Assembly: GCA_030770535.1 (NCBI GenBank)
Contig: JASVEC010000089.1
Coordinates: forward strand, 1-64,000
Length of the DNA stretch: 64,000 bases
Source: Batkoa obscura
Taxonomy: Eukaryota; Entomophthoromycota; Entomophthoromycetes; Entomophthorales; Batkoaceae
Direction: 5' to 3'
Shown here: positions 44,347 to 55,899 of the stretch, in pieces
Layout: every line of letters starts with the position of its first letter
Numbering within the stretch: position 1 is the first letter of the stretch
Position numbers and translations under genes: made by a program
Notes under the pieces: generated by a model
What the model saw: only the letters and a program-made list of their open reading frames with translations
Told to the model about the DNA's origin: nothing
Database searches by the model: none

Positions 44347-46638
44347 TTAAAGCCCCCAAAAATCAGTATCAAGAGCCTGTTGTTTTGGAGTAATAGGAGT
44401 GGAGGGTGGTTGACCAGCTAGATGTTTTACCAAGTCCTTTTTTCTTCTTTCTTTAATGATTTTACTAGCCCCAGTTTCTTTATCTTTATTCAACTTTACA
44501 TTTTCAGATACTTGTCGATGATGTTGTAATCTACCTGAAGTTAATAAACTTCGATTTTCAGAAAACAGTTTTGTTTGACGTAAACTATGTCGATTAACAT
44601 CTAAGGATCGTCGATCAATTTCTTTATCAATTTCTTTTTCTGCTGAAATACCATTAAATGAATTATCTTCAATATTCGTATAATCAGGTCCATCTAATTG
44701 ATACTTTTCATTACTAAAACCAAACTTTTGATTAACTGTACTATTTCGATTAGTGGATTTTTTAATACTATTAGCAGTGGTTGGCGGTATAGTAGATAAT
44801 TTAGGATTAGATTCATTATAATCCTTTAATTTGGATGAGATTGTGAGTTTTGTCACCTTTGCTAAACTTGAGTTTGTAGAATCAGAGGTTTCTACATTAG
44901 ATACCCTATATTCTGATGGAAATATATATTTCTTCTTTTCTTCTTTGCCCATATTAATAGGTGAAATAGATCGATTAATTGGAGATACAGATCTATCATT
45001 CCTGTGTTTTGAATGATTCTCATTTGTACTAAGTAATCCAATAGATTCTTCTTTTAATGTATCTTTCTTTTCAACTGTAAACAAACTTTGATCAATATTA
45101 TTACCCTTTGAATAATTCATTCCATAATCTGGTGGAGGAATTGAAGGAGATCTTAAATGAACTTCATTTAATTGATCTAATTTAGGATTAATGATGCTTG
45201 ATCTTATAACAGAACACAACTCAATACTATCTTTATCACTGTTATCATCTGATTTCATTTGCTGAATATGTACATCCATATTAATTTCATCATAATCTGT
45301 TTCATATTCAGTAACACTACTTATATCATCTACCATGGAAGAGAGTAATGAAGAAGTAGTAGTAGTGGTATTAATAGAATTATCTTGGGATTTTTTTTTC
45401 ATTCGACGTTCATATATTGTTTCATTACTAGTTTTATTAGGTAATTTAAAACTTGGTGTATGTTTTAATTGTCCTGCTGAATTAGATAAATTAATTGGGA
45501 TTGGTGAACTTGTATTTGGTTTATTAATAGTAGCAAATTTAGATACTTTAGTTGAATGAGTATTATTATTATTATTATTATTATTATTTGATTCTATCAT
45601 CGACATATTAGAAAATCGTTGATTTTTGGGATTAAATTCAATATTTGGCCAAAATTTATTAATTGGATTAATCGGAGATAAGATTACTTCTTCAATATCA
45701 TTACTAGCTTGTGTTAATAAACCCCCCTCTTCATTTGCTTGATTATTTCCGAATACTGTTGTTGGTTTTTTATGTCGTAGAAAATAGAATAATATTCCTC
45801 CAACAAGTGATAATAAGATTAATAAGCCTACTACTCCTCCTATAATTCCTCCTATGGCTCCTTTTGATAAACCTTTATTTAATTGTTCTTTTGTTGCTTC
45901 TGGTATTGGTATATCACTTCTTATTCCTCTGATTTTATTATCAGGTTGATCTTGTTGATTCTTACTTAATAAAGTTAAATCTTGTTTATTATTCTCTGAT
46001 GTAATTTCATTATCATCTGTTGAAGTATTAAAATTTAATTGATTATTATTGTTACTATCAAATTGAAATACTTTCCTTATAATATTAATTGAGCGCTTTA
46101 TAAAGCTAGGTATTGGTATAAAATGATGTTGATGTTCATTTTTATTAACTAAATCAATATCCTCATTATCACCTTCTTCTAATTGAGGTAACTCTTCCTG
46201 TTGGTCTAATTCATTTATATCATCTTTTAATTGAATATCAATAGTTGAAGATTTAATGAATGAACTGGAAGTTAGAGCATCCTTACTTTGATTTTCTAGC
46301 TCTGGATTAATAAAATCAATGTTGTTTGATTGTTGATTACTTTCTTTTAATTTGTTATTAGTTATCTCCTTAGATTGTTCTTTATTATCTTCTAATTTTA
46401 TTTCTTCTTTATTACTTTGATTTGGCTCTGTTGATGAAGTAAATATATTGTTATTTATATTGTTGTCTACTAACAATGTATCAGTAGTAGTTGATTGAGA
46501 TGATAAATATTGAGTAGTAATAGATGGAACATTAGATATTAAATTAGTTGTATTATTAATTGTTGATGATGGATTAATATTGTTTGTAGTTGACAGTATT
46601 GAACTACATAAAGTCAATACTAAAAGGGATATGTTCAT
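44347..46638 (-). CDS. Mid2-like single-pass cell-surface protein
   Basis: This 763-aa single-exon protein has no recognised globular domain. Residues 1-16 are a signal peptide (MNISLLVLTLCSSILS). Residues 21-258 are a Ser/Thr/Asn/Gln-rich ectodomain with acidic patches. One membrane helix lies at about 261-287 (GAIGGIIGGVVGLLILLSLV...FYF), its Gly/small-residue-rich start being typical of fungal Mid2/Wsc-type sensors. It is followed by a basic RHKK stop-transfer and a 475-residue cytoplasmic tail rich in Ser, Asn and Lys with scattered SPIN/SPINR motifs. Architecture suggests a cell-wall stress sensor or adhesion-type protein; this is inference. A poly-Asn run is encoded by the ATT/AAT microsatellite at 45561-45589. 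Confidence 0.7.
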   Translation of the reverse strand: MNISLLVLTLCSSILSTTNNINPSSTINNTTNLISNVPSITTQYLSSQSTTTDTLLVDNNINNNIFTSSTEPNQSNKEEIKLEDNKEQSKEITNNKLKESNQQSNNIDFINPELENQSKDALTSSSFIKSSTIDIQLKDDINELDQQEELPQLEEGDNEDIDLVNKNEHQHHFIPIPSFIKRSINIIRKVFQFDSNNNNQLNFNTSTDDNEITSENNKQDLTLLSKNQQDQPDNKIRGIRSDIPIPEATKEQLNKGLSKGAIGGIIGGVVGLLILLSLVGGILFYFLRHKKPTTVFGNNQANEEGGLLTQASNDIEEVILSPINPINKFWPNIEFNPKNQRFSNMSMIESNNNNNNNNNTHSTKVSKFATINKPNTSSPIPINLSNSAGQLKHTPSFKLPNKTSNETIYERRMKKKSQDNSINTTTTTSSLLSSMVDDISSVTEYETDYDEINMDVHIQQMKSDDNSDKDSIELCSVIRSSIINPKLDQLNEVHLRSPSIPPPDYGMNYSKGNNIDQSLFTVEKKDTLKEESIGLLSTNENHSKHRNDRSVSPINRSISPINMGKEEKKKYIFPSEYRVSNVETSDSTNSSLAKVTKLTISSKLKDYNESNPKLSTIPPTTANSIKKSTNRNSTVNQKFGFSNEKYQLDGPDYTNIEDNSFNGISAEKEIDKEIDRRSLDVNRHSLRQTKLFSENRSLLTSGRLQHHRQVSENVKLNKDKETGASKIIKERRKKDLVKHLAGQPPSTPITPKQQALDTDFWGL
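45561..45589. repeat. (ATT)n microsatellite inside the coding region
   Basis: About nine perfect ATT units (AAT on the coding strand) encode a polyasparagine tract in the cytoplasmic tail of the Mid2-like protein; it is likely length-variable. Confidence 0.85.
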
Positions 46639-47953
46639 CGTTATACTTATAAAGTTTTCAAAACTTTATAAAGAAGAGAATGTTAATAATAGAAAATTGA
46701 TTATTTTATAAAAATTGAAAAAACAGTATAAAAGAAATTAAAAGAATATAAAAAGAGTTGTTCATAACATTTTGATAGGAATTAAGGTATTGTAATATTT
46801 AATGAATTAATAGTTGGATCCCCCTTTTGCAATTTTGCGTTATTCGACATTTTTTAAAGAAAGTTAGAAAAATTAATTAATCAATCAATTAATTAAATTA
46901 TCCAAAATTTTATTAAGTAGTCAGACAAATAATTTATTACTATATTTGGTAATAACATAAAATTTCACTATCTAGTTTATAGCTTAGAGGTACTACTTTT
47001 ATTATCTAATATAACGAAAGTTTTGTTTTTTAGACTTTATTAGTAATTTTTTTTAATTTTATACTTTCTATTAATTTATTCTCTCCTTTTCAATTATTAA
47101 GTCTTTTAAAAGAGACTGTCTTTATATCTATTTTATTTCAATGATATCATCTTTAAGAATCCAATTGTTATTTATTTGTTATTTATTTGTTCTTTAAAAT
47201 TGTAGTCACTCCATAATGTTGAACTTGATTTTTAAGAGTAGTATTAAACTAAATGATACATTTTAAATATTAGCTATATATACAAAATATACACTTAATT
47301 CCGATAGAAAATGCCACTATCAATTAAATTTAATATCAATTATCAAAGGAATACACAATCATTTGATTCAATTCCATTTCTAATTTTACTAATACTGACA
47401 GTTATTTCCGTCAATAAGGATATGATTAAAGAAATCGATCTATAACGTCATATATGTAATAAAATAAATTTATTGAGCTATTCTATTTCCATGGATTCAA
47501 TACTCCACATATTATTTTTAATAATACTACTTAAAGAAATATAAGATTCTAGAAGCTATTAAGAGATTTATAGGAAATAAAATATGTAGTATTTAAAATA
47601 AAGATTCATCAAATTTAATACAATTAAAGGAAATAAAAGAATTATGTTTATCAACTCATTAAAGTATAAGATATATTGATTCAGTTTATATAGTAAATAA
47701 AATTGATACTAAAATAACTTGATATTGATTTAATTCGATTCAATAACTAATTATTAATTTGTTTTTTATAATATTATTGTATAATCATCTTAATACAAAT
47801 ATATATATAATCAGCTAACAACACTGCTTAAATTGTAGTTCTATTGATGGAAGTGGAATTATCTAGAATTGACTTTGTAATTCAATATTTAACAAAAAAA
47901 CAAAAGATTTTGATTTCAACTTATTTTAATTACAGTTTTAAATGAAAACAATA
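46639..47953. other. Intergenic region
   Basis: AT-rich upstream region of the Mid2-like gene; no gene found. A TTGTTATTTATTTGTTATTTATTTGTT mini-tandem lies near 47166. Confidence 0.5.
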
Positions 47954-48042
47954 ACAGGGATGTTTTTTAGTTTTATCGCTTTTTCTGTTTTTAAGCAGAA
48001 AAATTATTAGTAAAATTATTAAATCTAAAAATATATCCCAAT
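47954..48042 (-). mobile_element. MITE copy 8
   Basis: Reverse-orientation copy, slightly shortened in the core (AAGCAGAAAAATTATTAG); ends AGGGATGT and ATATCCCA. Confidence 0.65.
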
Positions 48043-48325
48043 GATAATAATGATAATAACTTAAAGTTATATCATAATAATAAACATAATAATAGACATA
48101 ATAATAGACATAATAAAAAAATAAATAGCTTATTTAAGTGAATTTTTAAAAAAAGAAAACCTATTTATAGTTTTATATTTATTGTCAAGCTACCAGACAA
48201 AACTGAGTTTGATTTAACTTTAAGAATGGCAGAGTTTTGTAAACGGAGTTTTTTCAGATTATTTTTTCATTTGAATTTTAATTAGCATAAAAGCTTTAAT
48301 GATTTATCATGATAAGCTATTACAT

Positions 48326-48419
48326 ATGTTGGAATGTTTTTTTGATTTCATTACTTTTCTATTTTTCTGCTTAAATAGCGCTTAAAAAATGGAAAAATAA
48401 TGTAAAAAAACACTGCCAT
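48326..48419. mobile_element. MITE copy 9, fold-back form
   Basis: The left arm matches the reverse orientation (TTTTTGATTTCATTACTTTT) and the right arm matches the forward one (GGAAAAATAATGTAAAAAAACA). The copy is therefore a near-palindrome and not a standard asymmetric element. Confidence 0.65.
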
Positions 48420-48736
48420 ATCCTTCCTACTTTTCAGCTTTATTCATATTAATAAATATTTTTTTGCTAATTTGCAATTTTGATTTGATTGAGACATTTA
48501 AAATAGAATTTTTACTTCAAACTTTTCATAATTTGCTTATAAGCTCAAATATGTTATAAAATTTAAAGGAAGTTAGATTCAATTTGAACTTGAACATATT
48601 GATAAAAAATTTCATTAAAACCGAATGATGATTGGTTGATTTGAAACATTAGCCCCAAAATCAATTCAACTTTTATCAAAAAAGTTTAAGTCAAATTTTA
48701 ATCTAAATAATATTAATTTTTTAATAAATAATACCA

Positions 48737-49514
48737 ATGCTTTCAATAATTTACAGAAATGAATTAAAAAAAAGATATAAACTAATAGCTGGATTAAGTA
48801 GAACAACAAGAACAGAAAGCATAAAAAAAGAACTTTCAAGGACTTTTTTTTCACCAAAAGAATTAGTAGAATCTACAATAAAAAAGATTAGTTCACTTGA
48901 ATCAACAAATATACCATTGAAATTAAGTCATTATCAAGAAAGGATATTAAAGTAAGTTATCATCTAACATATTGTATCTTATATTGATAATCTATTTACT
49001 TCAGCTATAAACCTTCTCAGTTATATTTAGTAATATCAGATGTAAAGAAGTATAATGAATTTTTACCTTATTGTAAAGCAAGTGAAGTTTATAAATTGCA
49101 AAAATTAGAAGATAAAAGTTATATGGAAGCTAAATTGACAATTGGATTTTTAAATTTCGAAGAAAGTTATACATCTAAAGTAAAATGTTGGGAAAACAAA
49201 TTAATTATTGTAAGTTAATATTTTATTCAAATATACGATAATATATGTACACATCAGTTTATTTTATTGTACTAATTTTTATTAACATACATTGATATAT
49301 ATAGGCTCAAAATGAAAATTCCAATTTATTTAAAACCTTAACTAATCGCTGGGAAATTGAAAGTTATGGTCAAGGTTCTAGATTAAAATTTCATTTAGAT
49401 TTTGAATTAAATTCTCCTTTATATCATTCAGTTGCTAAATTATATTTTGAATCAATAGCTAGTGAAATGGTAAAAGCATTTGAATCAAGATGTCAACAAT
49501 TGTATTCACAATAA
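48737..49514 (+). CDS. COQ10: Coenzyme Q-binding protein COQ10
   Basis: This mitochondrial START/polyketide-cyclase-fold protein binds ubiquinone and supports respiration and CoQ biosynthesis. Exons 48737-48951, 49005-49209 and 49305-49514 (introns 53 and 95 nt) give 209 aa. The basic N-terminus (MLSIIYRNELKKRYKLIAGL) is a plausible mitochondrial targeting sequence. Core motifs are YKPSQLYLVISDVKKYNEFL, PYCKASEVY, EAKLTIGFLNFEESYTSKV, WEIESYGQGSRLKFHLDFEL and FESIASEMVKAFESRC, in family order. It is complete. Confidence 0.95.
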
Positions 49515-49542
49515 AATAAAATAAAATAAAATAAAATAAATA
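49511..49542. repeat. (AAAAT)n microsatellite
   Basis: About six pentanucleotide units beginning at the COQ10 stop codon. Confidence 0.85.
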
Positions 49543-49625
49543 ATATTATTACTTAAAATTTATTATTACTTATTATATATCAATATACGATTTAAAAAAA
49601 ATAGAAGTCCGATTAATATTTTCTT

Positions 49626-50932
49626 TTACATTGGCTTTGAAGTACGATGATAGTGGGAAGACCTACCATAAGTATTATTAAAATTCAATGGAAATTGTTG
49701 TTCTGGTTCCATCAACAAATCTTTAACTTCCCATTGATGAGGATCTTTAGAAACTGTGAATTCTATATCTTCTTTTGTTAATGAATCCCAATATTTATAA
49801 ATCATCATAACAGCTAATAAAGTCAACACAGTAGATGGAAACATACCATCAAGATAATGAGAGGAAAAAGAACATAGCTGACTAGAAAGTATATTCAAGA
49901 TTACTTGTCCAAGGATAAAGAATGTAAAGCCTAAGATTATATTACCTATGAGAGAAAAAGTACATGTTAGTAAATTTAGTTTCTAGTCTATGTTTATAAA
50001 TAACGCTATTTACCAATTGGCCAATAATCATCACAAGTTTTCCAAACTAATACAATTTGAGATATTGTATATAATAACAAAATAGTTCCATTAACTATAT
50101 AAATCCAAGACCATAATACGACTGGATTATTTGTAGACAATAAAAAGTTTTCAAATGTAGCAATAGAAATTAAAAAAGAAACCGCAAATGCTAATGAAGA
50201 ACCTAATCGAATAGACTAATGAACAAAGTATTAATATAATATAATATAATATAATATAAATTTTACCCAAACAGATAATTTAGTGCCATCTTCAATTAAT
50301 TGATAACCAACAAAGCCATTAAAAAATAAACAAAATATAGTAGCCGATACAAATCCATAATAAATAGCCACTAAATACTATACAAACATATTTAATTTAA
50401 TTTTTTTTTAGAACAGATAATCAACTTTACCTTATAAGCGATATAAGTAGTTCTAATTAATCCTGAAATAATAACAAACTCAAAGATAGTTTCTAACATA
50501 TATAAATAAAAAAATTGAACAAATTCTTTTCTACCTAAATTTAAAATAAAGTATTAATTAATGTCAGATTATTACAATCTCAAAATAGCCTACCCAAAGC
50601 AATATATTTTGTTTTGACATGAATAATCATAAAAACGGTCATTATTAATGATATAATATGGATTGTTAAAGTAGCTAAAAAATAAAATAATTAATACCAT
50701 TACTTTCTCTTTAAGTATCTAATCCTCATCTCGATTAACTTTTGTATTTGTATTGTAAATTATTTATTATAAATATCCAATTGATCTTACCAGGTTGAAA
50801 CAACACTTGACTAAAAGTATCTACAGAACGAGCATAACAAGCTGGACCTGAATCATATTTTGATTCCACTAATTTACACAAAGGTAATGGTGCTATTTCA
50901 CATACCCCTTTAAATTTTCCAAATTCTAACAT
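49626..50932 (-). CDS. CHS7: Chitin synthase export chaperone CHS7
   Basis: This polytopic ER protein is required for chitin synthase to leave the ER; the family is specific to fungi. Six exons (50932-50791, 50674-50594, 50534-50431, 50377-50267, 50215-50014 and 49945-49626) with introns of 116, 59, 53, 51 and 68 nt join in phase to 319 aa. Diagnostic segments are FGKFKGVCEIAPLPLCKLVE, ACYARSV, FMIIHVKTKYIALGRKEFVQ, FFYLYMLETIFEF, the CDDYWPIG loop, DGMFPSTVLTLLAVMMIYKY and WDSLTKEDIEF. About seven hydrophobic helices are present. The (TATAA)n run at 50233-50258 is inside intron 4. Confidence 0.95.
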
Positions 50933-51926
50933 TTTGTTGTATTTTGTTATTATTATTAGTATCGCTTATTTCTTCTTAATGAGGCTTTCTGTAAAAAAAG
51001 AGTTATTTCAAAATCTCAAAAAATCTAAGGATTAAAAGAAAAACGGTGTTCCTTTTTGGTTTAATTTTGAATTCAATTTGAATTTTCGTTTCAGTTAACC
51101 AAATTTATTTAAAAATAAGTTATAGATTAAAAGTTGGCAGTAAAATAAGTTTTATATCAAATTATAGTCATCATTAAATTTTGTTTTATTTTATTTATTG
51201 TCATCTTTAACATAAAAACTCATTGTTACAAACTCATTGTTATAAACTCTATATTCTAAATATTACACTTGTATAATAATAAAAACTTAAAATTGTTCTT
51301 AATAGATATCTATTTTTAACTTATTTAAATTTAAAAATAACTATTAAAATATGGAATCATGGAAATCACTCAATTAAGACTTAAAATCTTAAACATTTCA
51401 ATAATAACAACAACTCAATCAGTACATTCATTAATAACAACAATTAGAAAAAAACATATTTACTAACAATGATTGAAAATTACTGTTAAATAGTAACTTG
51501 GAATTAATTCCAAGGTTGTAGTATATACAAACTGAATAAACCATACAGTGCTAAATCCCATAAAAGAGGATTTTATTTATGATGTTTGATTTATTTTATA
51601 ATTTTTATAAACTCATTATTACTCTTGATTTAAATAATAGTAAAAGTTATTATTATAATTGTTACTAATGAATGAGATATCTATTATACCTTGGCAACCT
51701 AGTTATTATCATTATAAACATTTCTAGCAATATAAACAGACCACATAATTACAGTTAAATTAAATAACTTTTTCATTATCAAAATTTATAGTCGTAATTT
51801 GGATTCACAATTATATAGAAGATATTTTGTAACGTAATCTAACTTTTTAGGCAAGTCGATTTTACTAAATGTATAGAATACAACAATTTGATTTTTACAG
51901 AAAAATTATCATACTTTTAGACATAA
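50933..51926. other. Intergenic region
   Basis: No gene seen; leads into the MITE cluster. Confidence 0.5.
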
Positions 51927-52024
51927 ATGGGGATGTATTTTTTTCAAAATTTCACCAACAATCTTTCCGCTCAAATAACGCTTAAAAATGGAAAAAGTAA
52001 TGAAATTAAAAAAATATCCTCAAT
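51927..52024 (+). mobile_element. MITE copy 10
   Basis: Forward copy; first of five MITEs within 1 kb. Confidence 0.72.
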
Positions 52025-52025
52025 A

Positions 52026-52129
52026 TTTAGGGATGTATTTTAATGTTTAAGAGTTTTACTAACAAATTTTCCGCTTAAACAGCGCTTAAAAAATGGAAAA
52101 AATAATGAAGTCAAAAAAAACACTCCCAT
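52026..52129 (+). mobile_element. MITE copy 11
   Basis: Forward copy abutting copy 10 in tandem, with only a base or so between; core CGCTTAAACAGCGCTTAAAA. Confidence 0.72.
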
Positions 52130-52187
52130 TTGCTGTTATAATCAATGACTAAATTAATTTTAGCTCAAAGTCAGATTATTTTAGAAG

Positions 52188-52287
52188 ATGGAGATGTTTT
52201 TTGACTTCACTACTTTTTCCATTTTTAGATGCTATTCAAGTGGAAAAATTGTTAGTAAAACTCTTAAATATAAAAATACATCCCCAG
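52188..52287 (-). mobile_element. MITE copy 12
   Basis: Reverse copy; flanked by GA on both sides instead of TA. Confidence 0.7.
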
Positions 52288-52558
52288 ACACTTTATAATA
52301 TTGTTTTAAAGTAGTACATGTCATTAAGAAGATGAGATAAGGCAACTTAATGAAATGTATTATTGAAATTATTCAATTTGGGATAGAATTTAACAATCAT
52401 TTTTTTATACTCATGAAAGAATTGAAGTTCACAAGTGTTTTGTCTAATAAAGGTGATATACTAAATTAGATAAAAAGTAGAAATTGATCATTGTTTTGAA
52501 CTTCAATCACTTTTTTTTAATTAATCAAGTTTAAACTATTCAAATTCTTAAACTAATA

Positions 52559-52661
52559 ATGGCGATGTTCTTTTGTGTTTAAGAATTTTACTAACAATAT
52601 TTCCACTCAAATAGCGCTTAAAAAATGGAAAAGTAATGAAATTAAAAAAAACATCCCCAAT
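52559..52661 (+). mobile_element. MITE copy 13
   Basis: Forward copy with an intact right end ACATCCCCA and a core CAAATAGCGCTTAAAAAATG. Confidence 0.75.
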
Positions 52662-52786
52662 AATTGAAATTAAAAAAACTCGTTATATTCAAATATTACC
52701 TTGATATAAATCACTTATGCATTGTTTAATCTTAATATAGCCCCCCTTGTTTGTAAATTATAACAAAATTACTGGGTAATTAATAT

Positions 52787-52887
52787 ATGGGGATGCTTTT
52801 TTTAGCTTAATTACTTTTTTCATTTTTCAAGCACTATTTAAGTGGAAAAATTATCAATAAAACTATTAAAGAAAAATACATCCCCAT
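52787..52887 (-). mobile_element. MITE copy 14
   Basis: Reverse copy with both ends well preserved (TGGGGATG and ACATCCCCA); left flank TA. Confidence 0.78.
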
Positions 52888-53109
52888 GTCAATGAAATTA
52901 TCTTTAGCTCTTTATTTATCTAATAAATATCAAAACACAATCAAATCAAACTCTTTTCACTTAAAGATTTTATTTTGTTTTATAAATTTGCACAGTAACA
53001 AAACTGTAGATACTTCTTAGTATGCTGATATAACCATTAAGCAATAGAAATACGTTTATCAACGACCGTAGAGTGTCTATTTATTCATTCTTGGCATCTT
53101 TTTGACCCT

Positions 53110-53424
53110 GATGAAACTAAAGTTAGATCAGTTACTAGGGCTTCGAAGTGCCTTGCTCTAAAGACACATCGACAGAAACAATTTTTTTTCGTGGAATACA
53201 AGTTTTATTGAGATTGTGGGTTTGGAAGCGAAACTGGGGTGTGATAGGGTAATTATGACCAATCATAATAGATTTTATAGAAAAGATTTTATTATTCTCA
53301 TTGTTGAAAGTTTTTTTCGTTCAAGAATTGATTTATTGAGATTTAATAATTTTAAAATTGAAATCCAAAAGTATCCATTTTTTGGATTGTTGGGAGATTC
53401 AACTATGGCCAATAAGATTGAGTG
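53110..53424 (+). other. Possible gene remnant, unrecognised
   Basis: An open stretch around 53172-53424 encodes RFYRKDFIILIVESFFRSRI and DLLRFNNFKIEIQKYPFFGL in a peptide of about 80 residues ending at TGA 53424. Less AT-biased DNA with protein-like composition precedes it in another frame (FIHSWHLFDPDETKVRSVTR). No family was recognised; it may be a decayed exon of a multi-exon gene or chance. Confidence 0.25.
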
Positions 53425-53560
53425 AATATTGAAAAAGTTTTTTTTTGAAAATATTTTAAAAAGTATAAATCTAAAGGAATTTTGTAATGATAAATTTTAT
53501 TTTTGCTTTGTGTTTATAAAAATAAGGTAAGTATTCTGATTTATTTTATTTTAAAGGTAG

Positions 53561-53664
53561 TATAAAATGATGAGTTTATTATCACGACGGTCTTACTAAT
53601 TAATCTTGAGTAAACTGCTTGCTCTAAACAAATTCAAGCACCTAATCTGAAATTTATTTCATTT
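53561..53664. repeat. 104-bp direct repeat, left copy
   Basis: TAGTATAAAATGATGAGTTT through CACCTAATCTGAAATT, about 98% identical by eye to 53877-53980. About 212 bp of unrelated AT-rich sequence lies between the copies. Confidence 0.85.
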
Positions 53665-53876
53665 TAACATCCTATTTTAAAATGTACATTAAACTAATCC
53701 GTTAATTAATAGATAAATCAAACAAAAATGAGAATTCAATAAGGTTCCTTAACAGGATACAGTTAGTATCCTAATTTACTTTAAATAGACATTAAAAACG
53801 TCTATCTGTATATAATTCGCTAGTCATGTAGACTTATTTATTTTAATGTAAGTAACTTAATCTATATAATTTAAAT

Positions 53877-53980
53877 AGTATAAAATGATGAGTTTATTAT
53901 CACGACGGTCTTACTAATTAACCTTGAGTAAACTGCTTGCTCTAAACAAATTCAAGCACCTAATCTGAAATTCATTCTAT
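53877..53980. repeat. 104-bp direct repeat, right copy
   Basis: Differs from the left copy at about two positions. It may be the terminal direct repeat of a small element or a segmental duplication. Confidence 0.85.
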
Positions 53981-54259
53981 TTTTTAAATGATAATTTAGT
54001 TAGAAGTTTAAATTAATATTTTATTCTTTTTTTAGGTCTTTATTTATTTGATGTTTTTGATGATTTTTATTGAATAAAATTATTTAATTAATTTACATAT
54101 ATTCTATTCTATTATATAAGATTTAATTTTGATTTTTTTTACTAATATTCTTTTTTTATGGGATTATGTTATTTTTTATAATGACGCTAAAACTTGAGTT
54201 TCTCAAAATTTGATTTCTTTTAATGGCTTTAAATCAAAGGTAAATAAAATCGACATTAA

Positions 54260-55605
54260 ATGATAACTAAAATAATCCAAAGATTCATCAAATTGGTACC
54301 AGCATTACATTATCATACGCTAAATAAATATCATTTTTATAGTACCAATGAAGAAGTGGGTTCCTTTTCTCCAGAAAGTAAAAAAGTAAAAATCCATCCT
54401 TTAGAAACAACAGAAACAAGAAATGGCATGATTCAAGCTGACAATCAACCTATCATTCCTTTAGTGGAACTACCAAGTACACGACAAGAAGTGGATCAAT
54501 TATTGAAAAAAATTGAACTTTTAGGTCATAAATTGATTGATCGTCCAACAAGCCTTGAAATGCCAAAAGATTATTCCATTTTATCAACACCTGAAATAGT
54601 GAAAAATTACGTTTCTAGTAAAGATGAAAAAATGATCAAATTAATTACTTATAATGTAGCTTCATTAAATGCAGCTTTAAAGAAAGGACTTAAGGAATAT
54701 TTGAATTATGAAAATGCAGATTTTGTTTGTTTACAAGAAACTAAGATTAATGAACGACCACTTAACTTATTTCCCGAATATAATTATCAATATTGGTGGC
54801 CATGTCAGTCCAAAAAGGGTTATAGTGGAACGGCAATTTTAAGTAAATATCCACCCATTCATTCCCAATATGGGTTTAATAAAAATGGATTGGATTTAGA
54901 AGGTCGAGTTATTACCTTGGAATTTGAACCATTTTTTTTAGTAACTTGTTATGTACCTAATGCTGGTGAAAAATTAAAGAATTTAGATAAAAGAATGAAA
55001 TTTGATGAGTTAATGAAAGAGCATTTATTAACTTTAGAACAAAAGGGAAAAAGTGTTATTTACACTGGTGATTTAAATGTGGCCCATCAAGTGATTGATT
55101 TAGCTAATCCGAAAACTAATTTACAGTAATAATTTTATTATTATTATCTTTTATTTTATATATAATTTTAATTTAAAGGTCGGCTGGATTTTCGATTCAA
55201 GAGCGAGAGAGCTTTACTCAACAATTAAATGAAAAAAATTACCCACGTATTGATGTGGATCGTTATTTCTATCCCAATGAGCGATGTCGTTACACTTTTT
55301 ATGGTTACCGCTCTGGTGCTCGTTCTAAAGGCAATGGTTGGCGATTAGATTATTTTATTGTGTCTGCTAACTTTATTCCAAATGTTTTAGCCTCCGATGT
55401 TCGATTTGATTGTTATGGGGCTTCAGACCATCTCCCTGTAGTTATGTGGTTTAAAGTAAAAAATATGAAGGTAGAACTTATAAATAAGGAAACTAGTAAA
55501 GAAGACAATAATGAAAATTTGGGCAATTTGCAAGCGAATGAAGAAAAGCCAAAATATGATAAAAGTAAACAATATAGTATATTTTCTTTTGTGACAAAAA
55601 AATAA
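54260..55605 (+). CDS. Exonuclease III-family AP endonuclease
   Basis: This base-excision-repair enzyme cleaves DNA 5' to abasic sites. Two exons (54260-55125 and 55179-55605; 53-nt intron) give 430 aa. The catalytic domain (about 127-400) keeps all the metal and phosphate residues: ITYNVASLN, FVCLQETK (Glu), GYSGTAILSK, TCYVPNAGEKL, YTGDLNVAH (Asp, Asn), SAGFSIQERE, YTFYGYRSGARSKGNGWRLD and YGASDHLPV (Asp-His). A roughly 125-residue N-terminal extension starts with a basic, amphipathic stretch (MITKIIQRFIKLVPALHYH), consistent with a mitochondrial presequence. The C-terminus ends KQYSIFSFVTKK, resembling a PCNA-interacting motif. It is closer to the ExoIII/APE1 fold than to endonuclease IV. 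The APE1 versus APN2 assignment is open, and no GRF zinc finger is present. Confidence 0.92.
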
Positions 55606-55899
55606 AATAAAGGGTAATATTAATAGAAGTAAGAAAATTTTGATTAATTGAATGTATTCAATTTAATAATATTATATTAAGTTACATTTATTAAATAAGC
55701 TGACTGATAGATCTAGTTCTACAAAATTAGTTAATAGTTGAGTTTAATTTCATAAAGCAAATAAGTAAAATGAGAGTTAATTAAAAATCGAATTACTGTA
55801 TTAGAAATAAAATTTCAAATTAAATTCAATACAACAATTAACTGAAAATTCCCACTTTTTAATAATAGAAATTGAAGATTTAGTATAAAAAAATAACAT

